Shown one piece after another: positions 27,244-35,912 of a stretch of DNA of 64,000 nucleotides. Within the stretch, counting starts at the first letter, position 1. Each line of letters opens with the position of its first letter. The stretch comes from DASTFY01 sp963813375 (lineage in GTDB: Bacteria > Actinomycetota > Acidimicrobiia > Acidimicrobiales > Ilumatobacteraceae), in assembly GCA_963813375.1 (NCBI GenBank), contig CAWEYT010000023.1, positions 124,001 to 188,000 on the forward strand, given 5' to 3'. The notes beneath the pieces were generated by a model that had not been told where the DNA came from, made no database searches, and saw only the letters and a program-made list of their open reading frames with translations. The translations under genes and the position numbers were made by a program.

Positions 27244-28012
27244 TCAGAGCCCGGGGCTGGAGTGCATGATGCCGCCGTCGGCGAAGATGGTCGTCGCCGG
27301 CGAGATAGCTGGCGCCGTCGCCGGCGAGGAACGCCACGACGCTGCCGATCTCGCTGGGCTCGGCCATGCGGCCGATCGGGATGGCGGCGTCGAGCCGCTT
27401 CATCGCCGCGGGATCGGCCTCGGTCGCGGCGTTGATCGGCGTGTCCACGGCGCCCGGGCCGACCCCGACGACCAGGACGCCGTGCGGGGCCAGCTCGACG
27501 CCGGCGGTGCGGGTGAGCATCCGCATCCCGCCCTTCGACAGGCAGTACGGGGTGTTGCCGGGCATGGGCCAGTCCTCGTGGACCGAGGTGATGTTGATGA
27601 TCCGGCCTCCGCTGCCCTGGGCGATCATCTGCTTGGCGGCGATCTGGGTGCCGAAGAAGGCGCTCTTGAGGTTGATGTCGAGGACCTTCTCGTACTGCGC
27701 CTCGGTCGTGTCGAGCACCGAGGTGCGGGTCTCGACGCCGGCGTTGTTGACCATGACGTCGAGCTTGCCGAACGTCTTGACCGCCGTGTCGACCAGCATC
27801 TGGAGGTCGGCGACCTTGCTGACATCGGCCTCGACGCCGATGGCCTTGTCGCCGAGGGCGTGGACCTGCTGCTCGAGCTCCTCGGTGGCTTCGGGGTGGG
27901 CGACGTAGTCGATGACGATGCTGGCCCCCTCCTCGGCGAGGGCGAGGACGATGGCCTTGCCGATCCCGCTGTTGCCTCCGGTGACGATGGCCACCTTGTC
28001 CTTGAGGTTCAT
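27244..28012 (-). CDS. SDR-family oxidoreductase (glucose 1-dehydrogenase-like), one frameshift
   Basis: Classical short-chain dehydrogenase. Seen: NAD(P)-binding VAIVTGGNSGIGKAIVLALAEEG, NNAG (VNNAGVETRT), catalytic Ser in INITSVHEDWP, YxxxK as YCLSKGG, and VGPGAVDTPIN. The closest family by these motifs is glucose 1-dehydrogenase, which oxidises beta-D-glucose. A one-base shift near 27297 moves the C-terminus to IFADGGIMHSSPGL ending at TGA 27244-27246, the usual SDR ending. AAGGAG precedes ATG 28012. Last gene of the epimerase-ndh-GMC-SDR run; convergent with GH15, 9 bp apart. Substrate inferred. Confidence 0.83.
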
Positions 28013-28071
28013 GGCGCTGCTCCTTGTGGTGTGGACGGTCGGTCGGCGGCTTCGGGTCATGCCGGTCGGCG

Positions 28072-29629
28072 CTACCCGAGCCGCTCGGCGAGGTGCTCGC
28101 CGACCCGGATGGCGTTGGCCATCGCCGTGAGCGCCGGGTTCACGGCGCCGATGCTGGGGAAGAAGCTGGTGTCGACGACGTACAGGTTGTCGAGCTCATG
28201 GGCCTTGCAGTTGGTGTCGAGCACCGACGTCGCCGGGTCGGTGCCGAACCGGCACGTGCCCGCCTGGTGGGCGACGCCGGCGACCGAGATGTCCATGTGC
28301 ATGTAGAAGTTCTTGTGCAGCACGTGGTGCTGGGCCATGCCCGACGTGGTTCAGGATCTTCTTCAGCTCGTGGTAGAGGCGGTCGGCCTCCTCGTCGTTG
28401 GTCGAGTGGTAGGCGAGGTGGACGTTGCCTCGCCGTCGACGTGACCCGGTTCTCGGGCTTGGGCAGGTCCTCGGTGGTGAGCCAGAAGTCGACGGCGTGC
28501 TTGGCCACCTCGGCGAGGGTGAAGTGGGGCGCGAGCTTGGTGAGCTTCGGTTCCTCGCCCTTCATGGCCTCGGCGTTCGACTTGCCCGACCATCTGGATG
28601 TTCCCGGCCGGCCAGTCGTAGTCCGGGCGCGCCGAAGTAGAAGTCGTTCAGCCCGAGCGTCTTCTGGAAGACGGTGTCGTTCGGCTCCTTCGCCAGGGCG
28701 ACGATGGCCTTGCTGTTGTGGAACATGTAGTTCCGCCCCACCTGATCCGAGCCGTTGGCCAGGCCGTCGGATGGCGGTCGTTGGCCGAGCGCAGCAGCAG
28801 CTTGGCCGTGTTCGCCGCCCCGGCAGACACGACGACGATGTCGGCCTCGTACACCTCGCGCTGCACCGTCGCGGGACACCACGACGCCGGTCACCGTGCG
28901 GCCGGCGCGTCGGTCTCGAGCTTGATGACCTCGGCGTCGACGAGCAGCGTCACGTTCGGCACGTCGAGCAGCGGGCGCACCGCGATCGTCTCGGCGTCGG
29001 CCTTCGCGTGCACCAGGCAGGGGTAGCCGTCGCACCAGGTGCAGCGGATGCACGTGCTCCTGGCCCGGTCGGCCTCGTCGAGCAGGATGCCGCACGGCGC
29101 GTGGAACGGGTGGTAACCCGCCGCCCTCGAGGTCGTCGGAGAGCTGCTGGATCCGCGGCTCGTGCGACGACCGCGGGCCACGGGTACGGCTTCGAGCGTG
29201 GCCCTTCAGTCGGATCCTCGCCGGCGTTGCCGTGCACCTGGTAGAGCCACTCGGCCCGCGTGTACCACGGCTCGAAGTCGTCGTAGGTCAAGCGGCCACG
29301 CCGGCGAGAGGCCGTCGACGTGTCGGATCTCGCCGAAGTCCTGCGGACGCAGCCGGTACAGCGCCGCCCCGTAGAGCTTCGTGGCGCCACCGACGTTGTA
29401 GTGGACCTGGGGCTGGAACGGCTTGCCGTCGGCGTCGTACCAGGTGTCCTTGGAGATGTACTTGCCCTGGACGAACACCGCCTCGGGGTCCCAGTTGTCC
29501 ATCTCCCGGGGCAGGAAGTTCCCCCGCTCGAGGAGCAGGATCTGCTTGCCCGAGCGCGGCGAGCGTGTGGGCGAGCGTGCCGCCGCCCGCGCCGGTGCCG
29601 ATGATGATGATGTCGTAGTGCTCGGTCAT
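28072..29629 (-). CDS. GMC-family FAD oxidoreductase, at least six frameshifts
   Basis: Glucose-methanol-choline oxidoreductase, ~515 residues when pieced together. In order: FAD motif YDIIIIGTGAGGGTLAHTLA; MDNWDPEAVF; YNVGGATKLYGAALYRLRP; LTYDDFEPWYTRAEWLYQVHG; Cys-rich STCIRCTWCDGYPCLVHAKAD; DIVVVSAGAANTAKLLLRS; HFTLAEVAKHAVDFWL; catalytic-His region VAHQAGTCRFGTDPATS; and C-terminal VVDTSFFPSIGAVNPALTAMANA. All parts are colinear, so the gene looks complete apart from base shifts, yet it has the highest shift density in the window. GGAGACGAGC precedes the ATG, 23 bp after ndh. Electron acceptor unknown. Confidence 0.75.
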
Positions 29630-29651
29630 GCTCGTCTCCGATCGTCCGTGC

Positions 29652-30948
29652 TCACGCCGGTTCCTCGTCGGTCTCGTCGCCCCAGTCGATCCGGGCGGTC
29701 CCGGGGCCCTCGACCAGCGCGCCGGACCGGCTCGACCCGAGGAAGTCCCAGCCCCAGGACACGAACGCGTCGACCCGTTCGTGCACGCCGCTCATCAGCC
29801 AGGCGTGGACACCGAGCCACGCCGCGAAGGCGGCATGGCCGTGGAGCTCGTGGTGGTGGGCACCCACCTCCGCGACCGCCTGGCCGCTGCCGATCATCGC
29901 CATGATGCCCTTGTCCTTGTAGTGGAAGGGCTGACGCGGCTTGCCGTCGATCTCGGCCACGATGTTCCTGGCCGCCCAGCGGCCGGCCTGCAGGGCGACC
30001 GAACCGAGCTGGGGGAAGTCGATCCCGTCGTGGTCGGGCACGTTGGCCATGTCGCCGATCACGTAGACGCCGGGAACACCTTCGACGGTGAGGTCGGACT
30101 GGGCCGTCACCCGTCCCCCGCGGCCCTGCGTCGAGACCCAGCGTGCCCGCCAGCTCGGGCGCTTGGATCCCGCCGGCCCAGATGACGGCGCGGGTCTGGA
30201 TCTCCGTGCCGTCGCTCAGCTTCACCCTGTCCGGTGCGATCTCCGTGACCCCGGTGCTGAGCTTGAGCTGCACACCGGCGTGCTGCAGCTTGTCGGCGGC
30301 GTAGGTGTGGGCCTTGTCGGAGAACGCCGCGAGCACGACCGGGCCGTGGTCCACGACGTAGATCCGTGCCCGGTGGACGTCGAGGTCGTGGTGGCGCTTG
30401 GGGATGACCCGGTTGACGGCGTCGGCGAGGGCCCCTGCGGTCTCGACACCGGTCGGGCCGGCCCCGACGATGACGAAGTTCAAGGCGCCCTGCTCGACGA
30501 GACCGGGGTCGCTGTCCACGTCCTCGATGATTTCGAGCAGCCGCGTGCGGAGGGCGGCGGCGTGCTCGACGGTGTAGAGCGGGAACGCATGCTCCCTGGC
30601 CCCGGGAGTCCGGAAGAAGTTCGGTTGCGAGCCCGCCGCCAGCACCAGGTAGTCGCCGGTGAACGTCCGGCCGTCGGCGGCGGTGACCGTCCGCGTGGCG
30701 GGATCGACCTCGCTCACCTCGGCCCGATGGAACTGAACGCTCGGCGACTTCATGAAGATGGCCCGGAGTGGCCGGGCCACGTCCGGCGTCCCCAGCTCTC
30801 CCGTTGCGACCTGGTACAGGAGCGGCTGGAACTGGTGATAGTTGTTCCGATCGATCAGCGTCACGGGTACGTCATGCTTCGCCAGCTCTCTGGCACACCC
30901 CACGCCGGCGAAGCCACCGCCGACGATGACGACTGAGGGCTTGGTCAT
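29652..30948 (-). CDS. ndh: Type II NADH:quinone dehydrogenase, one frameshift
   Basis: Single-subunit, non-proton-pumping NADH dehydrogenase. FAD motif VVIVGGGFAGVGCARELAKHDVPVTLIDRNNYHQFQPLLYQVATG is diagnostic; NADH motif FVIVGAGPTGVETAGAL; quinone/FAD motif GVYVIGDMANVPDHDG and PQLGSVALQAGRWAARNI after a one-base shift near 30105-30120. About 432 residues. ATG overlaps the epimerase stop as ATGA (30945-30948), with GAGGAGG upstream. It would pass electrons from NADH to the quinone pool used by cytochrome bd, encoded 5 kb away under the same predicted operator. Confidence 0.88.
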
Positions 30949-31874
30949 GGGGCCTCCTCGAGGGCGATCGAGAACCGGGCAGTGAACGCATCGCCCGGTG
31001 CGACCAGCGGCGTGGTGCCCTCGACCAGGCTGTTCGTCGCGGCTGTCATCGGCTCGAGCGCGGCGAAGGGTCGGCCCGGCGGAACCCACACCTGCGCGTA
31101 CGGGTAGCCGGGTCCACAGCGGAGCGTGATCGAGGAGTCGTCGTCGGCCACCAGTGCGAGCCGACGCTGGCGGCCGAGGAGGTACAGGTCGTCGAAGGTA
31201 CGCCGGCCGATCCGTTCGCTCTCCCGGGCCGCGGGCTGCGTCGCTCCCCGTCGGGAGTCCGCGCTCGTCGAGAGCGAGATGGGTGCGAGCCGGCAAACGC
31301 AGGTGCCACTGGCTGCGTGGCGTGCCCGGCAACCGTAGGTAGGGGTGCCACCCGAAGGCCACGGGACCCGACGGCGGCCGGTGGGGATGACCGTCGTGTC
31401 GAGCGCGAGCGATTGGTCGCGGGCGACGACGGTGACCTCAATGCGGTGCGGGTACGGAAAGGCCGGCGCGTCGACGTCGATCGAGGCCCGGAAGCCTGCC
31501 CTCGCACCGCCAGCCGAGCGTCGGTCGAGTCGCCACCCCGGCTTGCCCACGAGGAGACCGTGGATCGGGAGGCCATTGGTGTCGGTGCCGAGTGGGAGGC
31601 CGGTCAGGTCGACGTCGACGCCGGCGGCGCGGTAGTGACGCGAACCCAGCCGGTTCGCCCACGGGGCCAGCAGGGGGAGGCCCAGGGTGGCCCCCGCCCG
31701 CAGCGCAGGCAGGCCTCCCGGCAGCGCCAAGTGCTCACGACCGCGATACCGGAGCGAGACACCGGTCAACCCGAGGTCAGGAAGGAACGTGGCCGAAAGG
31801 TTTCCCGCGGTGACCACCAGCGCCGGTTCACCGCGAAACCTGCCCTCTTCGACAGACCCGGCCACGACGGTCAC
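30945..31874 (-). CDS. Aldose 1-epimerase (GalM-like), compensating frameshifts
   Basis: Interconverts alpha and beta anomers of glucose or galactose. About 310 residues. Seen: PLLAPWANRLG, substrate His in GLPIHGLLVG, catalytic His in AFGWHPYLRLPG (in another frame between shifts near 31373 and 31240) and AQVWVPPGRPFAALEPMTAATNSL near the C-terminus, holding the catalytic Glu. The original frame resumes after the second shift. GTG start 31872-31874, with a MalT-like box 79-95 bp upstream. First gene of a four-gene minus-strand operon (epimerase-ndh-GMC-SDR). Confidence 0.82.
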   Translation of the reverse strand: MTVVAGSVEEGRFRGEPALVVTAGNLSATFLPDLGLTGVSLRYRGREHLALPGGLPALRAGATLGLPLLAPWANRLGSRHYRAAGVDVDLTGLPLGTDTNGLPIHGLLVGKPGWRLDRRSAGGARAGFRASIDVDAPAFPYPHRIEVTVVARDQSLALDTTVIPTGRRRVPWPSGGTPTYGCRARHAASGTCVCRLAPISLSTSADSRRGATQPAARESERIGRRTFDDLYLLGRQRRLALVADDDSSITLRCGPGYPYAQVWVPPGRPFAALEPMTAATNSLVEGTTPLVAPGDAFTARFSIALEEAP

Positions 31875-31952
31875 GAACCTTCTACGCGGCGATCGGGGTC
31901 AGGGGCTGGATGCTCACCGCATCCATTGGAGACCGATCGCGCGCCGAGGTCT

Positions 31953-31969
31953 TCATCCACTCTGGATGA
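31953..31969. promoter_or_regulatory. MalT-like operator box C (TCATCC-N5-GGATGA)
   Basis: Perfect copy with spacer actct in the 122-bp gap between the regulator gene (ends 31997) and the epimerase gene (starts 31874). It is positioned to control the epimerase-ndh-GMC-SDR operon. A weaker CATCC half-site lies ~35 bp closer to the start. Confidence 0.76.
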
Positions 31970-31996
31970 CCCACCCCAGCAGCTGCGGGTGGCGTC

Positions 31997-34312
31997 CTAG
32001 AGGTGGGCGACCAGCCCGAGGTCGTGCATGCGGCCGATCGTCTCGCCGCGGCTCGAAACACCGAACTTGCGGTAGATCGAGATCGCCTGAGACTTGACCG
32101 TGTTGCGGGAGACGAACAGCCGCTCGCTGATCTCCGCCAGCGAGAGATGGGTGGGCAGGAAGGGCAGCAGGCGTAGCTCGGCCGTCGTGAGCGACGACAC
32201 ACCCAGCATCTCGCCTCTGAGCATCTCGAGCTTGGAGAGCAGCTGAGCGGCCTGAGCCGGCAGGTCGCCGAGTGCCGGTCGATGCTGATGGATGTCGCGG
32301 ATCTGCCGCAGGGCGGCGCGGGCTCCTCCAGGGTCGCCGACGGCGATGTAGGCACGTGCCAGCTCGAGCAACGCCTGGACGGAGACGATGGGGAGCGCGT
32401 GGGTGAGCAGCGGCCGCAGTCGACCCGCGCGTCCGGCGAGCTCACGGGCCGCTTCGGCGTCTCCCCGCTGGGACGCGACGTGGGCTGCCCACGCGTAGAC
32501 GAGCGCGCTCGTCCAGTAGTCGTCGAAGCTGCCGTCCCGCATGATCGCCAGCGCCTGACCCGACAGCGCCTCGGCCTCGTTCCAGTCGTCGCGCTCGATG
32601 GCGACGATGCCTCGCTCAGCCAAGGCCACAGGGATGAACGGCACGACGCCGGCACTCGTCGCCTCGTCCGCGGCGCGAGCGAAGTACACGTCGGCTTGGT
32701 CGAGGTCACCTTGGAGCAGGTCGGCCGCCCCAAGTGCGTGGAGCATGGCCGCCCGGTACGGGCTCAGCGGACTGAGGCCATCCAATGCCACGTGCGCGTC
32801 CTGGCGCATCTCGTCGATCCCGTTGCGGCACAGCAGGGCGCGCAGGTACGCCAGCGAGCTCTCCATCGTGTTCCCGTCGGCCAGGGTGCCGCCGAACGTC
32901 GTCCGTTCCGCGGCTCTCGCCCACCGTTCGGCGTCGCCCGCCCGGCCGATGAGCGCATAGATCAGGGCGCCGTGCACCGCGACGGCGGGCTGGGTCTCGA
33001 TCAGTTCGTTGGCCGTGAACCACTCCATCCAACGAAGCACCGTGTCGAGACGCCCGCTGGCCCACACGGGGTTGGCGACCTTGAGCACCAGCCGTGCGAC
33101 CTGGTCGGCATCTCCCGCGTGCTGGGCATGCTCGATGGCCGACTCGGGAAGGTCGTTCGCCTCGTACCATGCCGCGGCGCGGGAGTGGAGCTCCGGGACG
33201 ATGTCCGGCTCGCGCCGCGTCAACTCGGCGTACAGCAGCTCGCGGAAGAGCGGGTGATAGCGGTACCGATCTCCGCGGCGATCCAACGGGAGTACCAGGA
33301 GGTTGCGGCGCTCCAACCGATCGAGCACGCGGCCGGATCCCGTGCGACCGGCGGTGACATCGCACAGCGGGCCTGACATGCGGTCGAGGATCGACGTGCG
33401 GGTCAGGAACGACACGTCCGCACGCGAGACACGTTGGAGGAACTCCGATCGGAGGTAGTCGCCGATGAAACGATCGTCTCCAGTGAACCTGAGGGTGCTC
33501 TCCACTCGGGATCCGGCGTTGATGGCGAGCGCCGCGAGGTACAGCCCCGCCGGCCAACCCTCGGTTCGGTCGATCAGCTCGTCGGCGAGGTCCTCGGCGG
33601 ACTCGATACCGGCGGCCACGAGCAGCGACCGTGCCTCCGGTCGGCTCATCGCGAGGTCATCGACCCCGATCTCAACGATGCCGCCGCGGGCACGCAGCAG
33701 CGAGACGGGCACCGGCACCTCCTGTCGAGATCCGATCGCCACCTGCGAACCGGTAGGGAGGCGGAGCGCCAGTTCGGCGATGACGTCCCGACATCGACGG
33801 TCGGTGAGAGCCTCGGCATTGTCGAGGACGACGGCCACCGGGCCTGCATCGACGCGATCGACGACACCAGCGCCATCGATGCTGGCCATGCCGGCGCCGG
33901 GCGACGCCAACGACCGGAACACCCTCGGCTCGATCCGCTCGACGCGATCGAAGAGCACGGCGAGATAGGTCAGGAGCACGGTCGGGTCGTTGTCGCGGGC
34001 GTCCACCGACAGCCACACCATTCTCGGTTGCTTGCGCTCGGCCCACTGTGCCAACAAGGTCGTCTTGCCGTAGCCCGCCGGCGCGACGACGGCGATCACT
34101 GAGGGCTGGTGCGTTGCGACGAGGTGATCGACGAGGGCCGTGCGGGCGACGATTCCCTGGCGGACCGGCGGAGGCTCGAGCTTGGATTCGTCCAACTCGA
34201 ACGACAGCCGAGGTCGCGTCCGGCGACCCTGCCGTGACACGGGGATAGGGCGCGCGGGCGCCCGGGTCGTCACCCAGTCGACGCTAATCGCGCCGGCCGG
34301 CACGGCCTCCAC
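31997..34312 (-). CDS. MalT-like LuxR-family (LAL/STAND) transcriptional regulator
   Basis: A 771-residue cytosolic ATP-dependent activator. Walker A APAGYGKT at residues 77-84, then WLSVDARDNDP and VVLDNAEAL (Walker B-like), a STAND NTPase core with EGWPAGLYLAALAI, ~350 residues of helical TPR-like repeats, and a C-terminal LuxR HTH at ~708-771 (LTTAELRLLPFL, LAEISERLFVSRNTVKSQAISIYRKFGV). This is the MalT architecture. GTG start at 34312. A palindromic GGATGA box lies 46-62 bp upstream, consistent with autoregulation. Reading frame intact over 2.3 kb while both neighbours are frameshifted. Confidence 0.88.
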   Translation of the reverse strand: MEAVPAGAISVDWVTTRAPARPIPVSRQGRRTRPRLSFELDESKLEPPPVRQGIVARTALVDHLVATHQPSVIAVVAPAGYGKTTLLAQWAERKQPRMVWLSVDARDNDPTVLLTYLAVLFDRVERIEPRVFRSLASPGAGMASIDGAGVVDRVDAGPVAVVLDNAEALTDRRCRDVIAELALRLPTGSQVAIGSRQEVPVPVSLLRARGGIVEIGVDDLAMSRPEARSLLVAAGIESAEDLADELIDRTEGWPAGLYLAALAINAGSRVESTLRFTGDDRFIGDYLRSEFLQRVSRADVSFLTRTSILDRMSGPLCDVTAGRTGSGRVLDRLERRNLLVLPLDRRGDRYRYHPLFRELLYAELTRREPDIVPELHSRAAAWYEANDLPESAIEHAQHAGDADQVARLVLKVANPVWASGRLDTVLRWMEWFTANELIETQPAVAVHGALIYALIGRAGDAERWARAAERTTFGGTLADGNTMESSLAYLRALLCRNGIDEMRQDAHVALDGLSPLSPYRAAMLHALGAADLLQGDLDQADVYFARAADEATSAGVVPFIPVALAERGIVAIERDDWNEAEALSGQALAIMRDGSFDDYWTSALVYAWAAHVASQRGDAEAARELAGRAGRLRPLLTHALPIVSVQALLELARAYIAVGDPGGARAALRQIRDIHQHRPALGDLPAQAAQLLSKLEMLRGEMLGVSSLTTAELRLLPFLPTHLSLAEISERLFVSRNTVKSQAISIYRKFGVSSRGETIGRMHDLGLVAHL

Positions 34313-34357
34313 TCATTCGGTGAACAGCCGGTGAACCGGCGAGCCCACTCTCGAACA

Positions 34358-34374
34358 TCATCCAGCCTGGATGA
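34358..34374. promoter_or_regulatory. MalT-like operator box D (TCATCC-N5-GGATGA)
   Basis: Perfect copy with spacer agcct between the divergent MalT-like regulator (start 34312) and the DUF1269-like gene (start 34445). A further GGATGA half-site follows at 34397-34402. Confidence 0.76.
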
Positions 34375-34444
34375 CGAGCGCCGGCGTATGACGGGCGGAT
34401 GATCGTGATCTCCCGCATTCCAACTCGCGATCAGGAGCCGGTCA

Positions 34445-34966
34445 TTGAGCGAACACAGCGTCGTGCTGACCGTCGCTGCCTACGCCTCCGCCGGGATTGC
34501 GGAGCAGGACTTCGACGCCCTGGGGCGCGGCGAGGGAACGGGGCGAGTACGCCGACGTCGGCGCGGCAGTCCTGCGGAAGGGGGCCGACGGCGCGCTCAG
34601 CATCTACCGGAGCGACGGCGTCGCCACCGACGTGGGTTCCCTTCTCGGCGCAGCTCTCGCCGTCATCGCCGCCCCGGTGGGCATCTCGTTCCTCCAGCCC
34701 GTCGCGATCACCCAGGACGGGTGGGCCCGGGTCGCCACGATGGTCGGCGATTTCTGGCAGGACATCCCCAGGAGACGCTTCACACGATGACCAACCTGCT
34801 CGAGTCCAGCCCCGCCGGGCTCGTCATCGTCGCCGTCGACCGGACGAGGGAGGACGTCGGGATGCTCCTCCCACAAGCAACCGCGACGATTGCCACGTTC
34901 AGCACCGCGGCGGATCTCGGCGCCGACATCACAGAAGCGATCGACGATGCAAACGCCGCCGGCTGA
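34445..34966 (+). CDS. DUF1269-like predicted membrane-associated protein, two frameshifts
   Basis: About 174 residues after joining three frames: SVVLTVAAYASAGIAEQDFDAL, then (shift near 34520) EYADVGAAVLRKGADGALSIYRSDGV with a hydrophobic GSLLGAALAVIAAPVGISFL, then (shift near 34770) SSPAGLVIVAVDRTREDVGMLL. The middle resembles DUF1269-type proteins, in which a glycine-rich hydrophobic segment follows a VxxxDAVVV-like strand. Start is TTG 34445 with AGGAG 8 bases before it. Under the divergent MalT-like promoter. Function unknown; the family is often stress-associated. Confidence 0.6.
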   Translation: MSEHSVVLTVAAYASAGIAEQDFDALGRGEGTGRVRRRRRGSPAEGGRRRAQHLPERRRRHRRGFPSRRSSRRHRRPGGHLVPPARRDHPGRVGPGRHDGRRFLAGHPQETLHTMTNLLESSPAGLVIVAVDRTREDVGMLLPQATATIATFSTAADLGADITEAIDDANAAG

Positions 34967-35150
34967 GTCTGCTGTGAGCACTGAGTCAACGACCGGCAGA
35001 CCGAGACGGGCCGCCATGGTCGTGGCGTGCTCGCTGGGACGGGCTCGCCGGTCGCGATCGAGCCCGCGTGTTGGCAGGTCAAAGGCCGGGGTCGGTCGAA
35101 GATCCGCGCCGTGGTCGCCGAGTTCGAACGCGAGGATTCGAGGGCCTGAG

Positions 35151-35825
35151 TTGTCACAGACCGCCGATGAGCCGATCTACATCGAACCGCGCTGGCCGCT
35201 CGCTCTAGTGCTCTCGACGTTCATCGTCCTGACGATCGTCTTGCGGGTCGTAGAACCGGACCGCGTATCGATCGGTCCACACTGGCTATTGGCGGCACTC
35301 GAGATCGCCCTGCTCGTCGTCCTCATCGCGGCCGACCCGACGCACCTCGCCCGACGGGTGAGTTGGCTCCGTCCGGTGGCGATCTCGCTGATCGGTTCAC
35401 TTGCCCTCATAGCCATTGCCACGAGCGCGATCCTCGTCGTCGACCTCGTAAGGGGAAGCGAGGTGACCAAATCGGCGACGTCACTGCTGACGTCTGGTGC
35501 GCACATCTGGCTTGGAAACGCCGTCATCTTTGGGCTCCTGTACTGGGAACTCGACGGCGGCGGACCGCTCGCCCGTTACCGGCACGAACGAGCGCACACC
35601 GACTTCGCTTTCTCGCAGCAGCTCAACCCCGAGTTGGCGCCCGACGGCTGGCGACCCCGATACGTCGACTACCTCATCCTCGGCATCACGACCAGCACAG
35701 CCTTCAGTCCCACGGACGTCATGCCCATGAGCGCCTGGGCCAAGCTGGCGATGGCCGTGCAGTCGCTCATCTCCCTCACCGTGATCGGGCTCGTGATCGC
35801 GAGAGCCGTGAATGTATTCACGTAG
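35151..35825 (+). CDS. Conserved integral membrane protein, paralogue A
   Basis: About 224 residues with four to five hydrophobic segments: EPRWPLALVLSTFIVLTIVL, ALEIALLVVLIAADPTHLARR, LIGSLALIAIATSAILVVDL, IWLGNAVIFGLLYWELDGGG and, after a loop, ITTSTAFSPTDVMPMSAWAKLAMAVQSLIS, a pore-loop-like end. TTG start at 35151 (LSQTADEPIYIEPRW) is chosen because the paralogue at 39.3-40.0 kb begins to match there; the open frame upstream is basic and unlike the family. I recognise no named function. The 184 bp before it (34967-35150) show nothing else. Confidence 0.7.
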   Translation: MSQTADEPIYIEPRWPLALVLSTFIVLTIVLRVVEPDRVSIGPHWLLAALEIALLVVLIAADPTHLARRVSWLRPVAISLIGSLALIAIATSAILVVDLVRGSEVTKSATSLLTSGAHIWLGNAVIFGLLYWELDGGGPLARYRHERAHTDFAFSQQLNPELAPDGWRPRYVDYLILGITTSTAFSPTDVMPMSAWAKLAMAVQSLISLTVIGLVIARAVNVFT

Positions 35826-35912
35826 CGTTGCGACGATCATGCCCTCGAGCCCGATACACACGCTTCCTTTGTCCGTCGATGCGCACGACGGTACAAGCGT
35901 CGTGGTGACGCG

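Noticed and set aside
28072..29629. Several small genes in place of the GMC oxidoreductase
   Set aside because: The fragments are colinear pieces of one GMC protein from FAD motif to C-terminal signature.
34890..35150. N-terminal extension of membrane paralogue A
   Set aside because: Basic, Ser/Arg-rich sequence overlapping the DUF1269-like gene; paralogue B has no counterpart.
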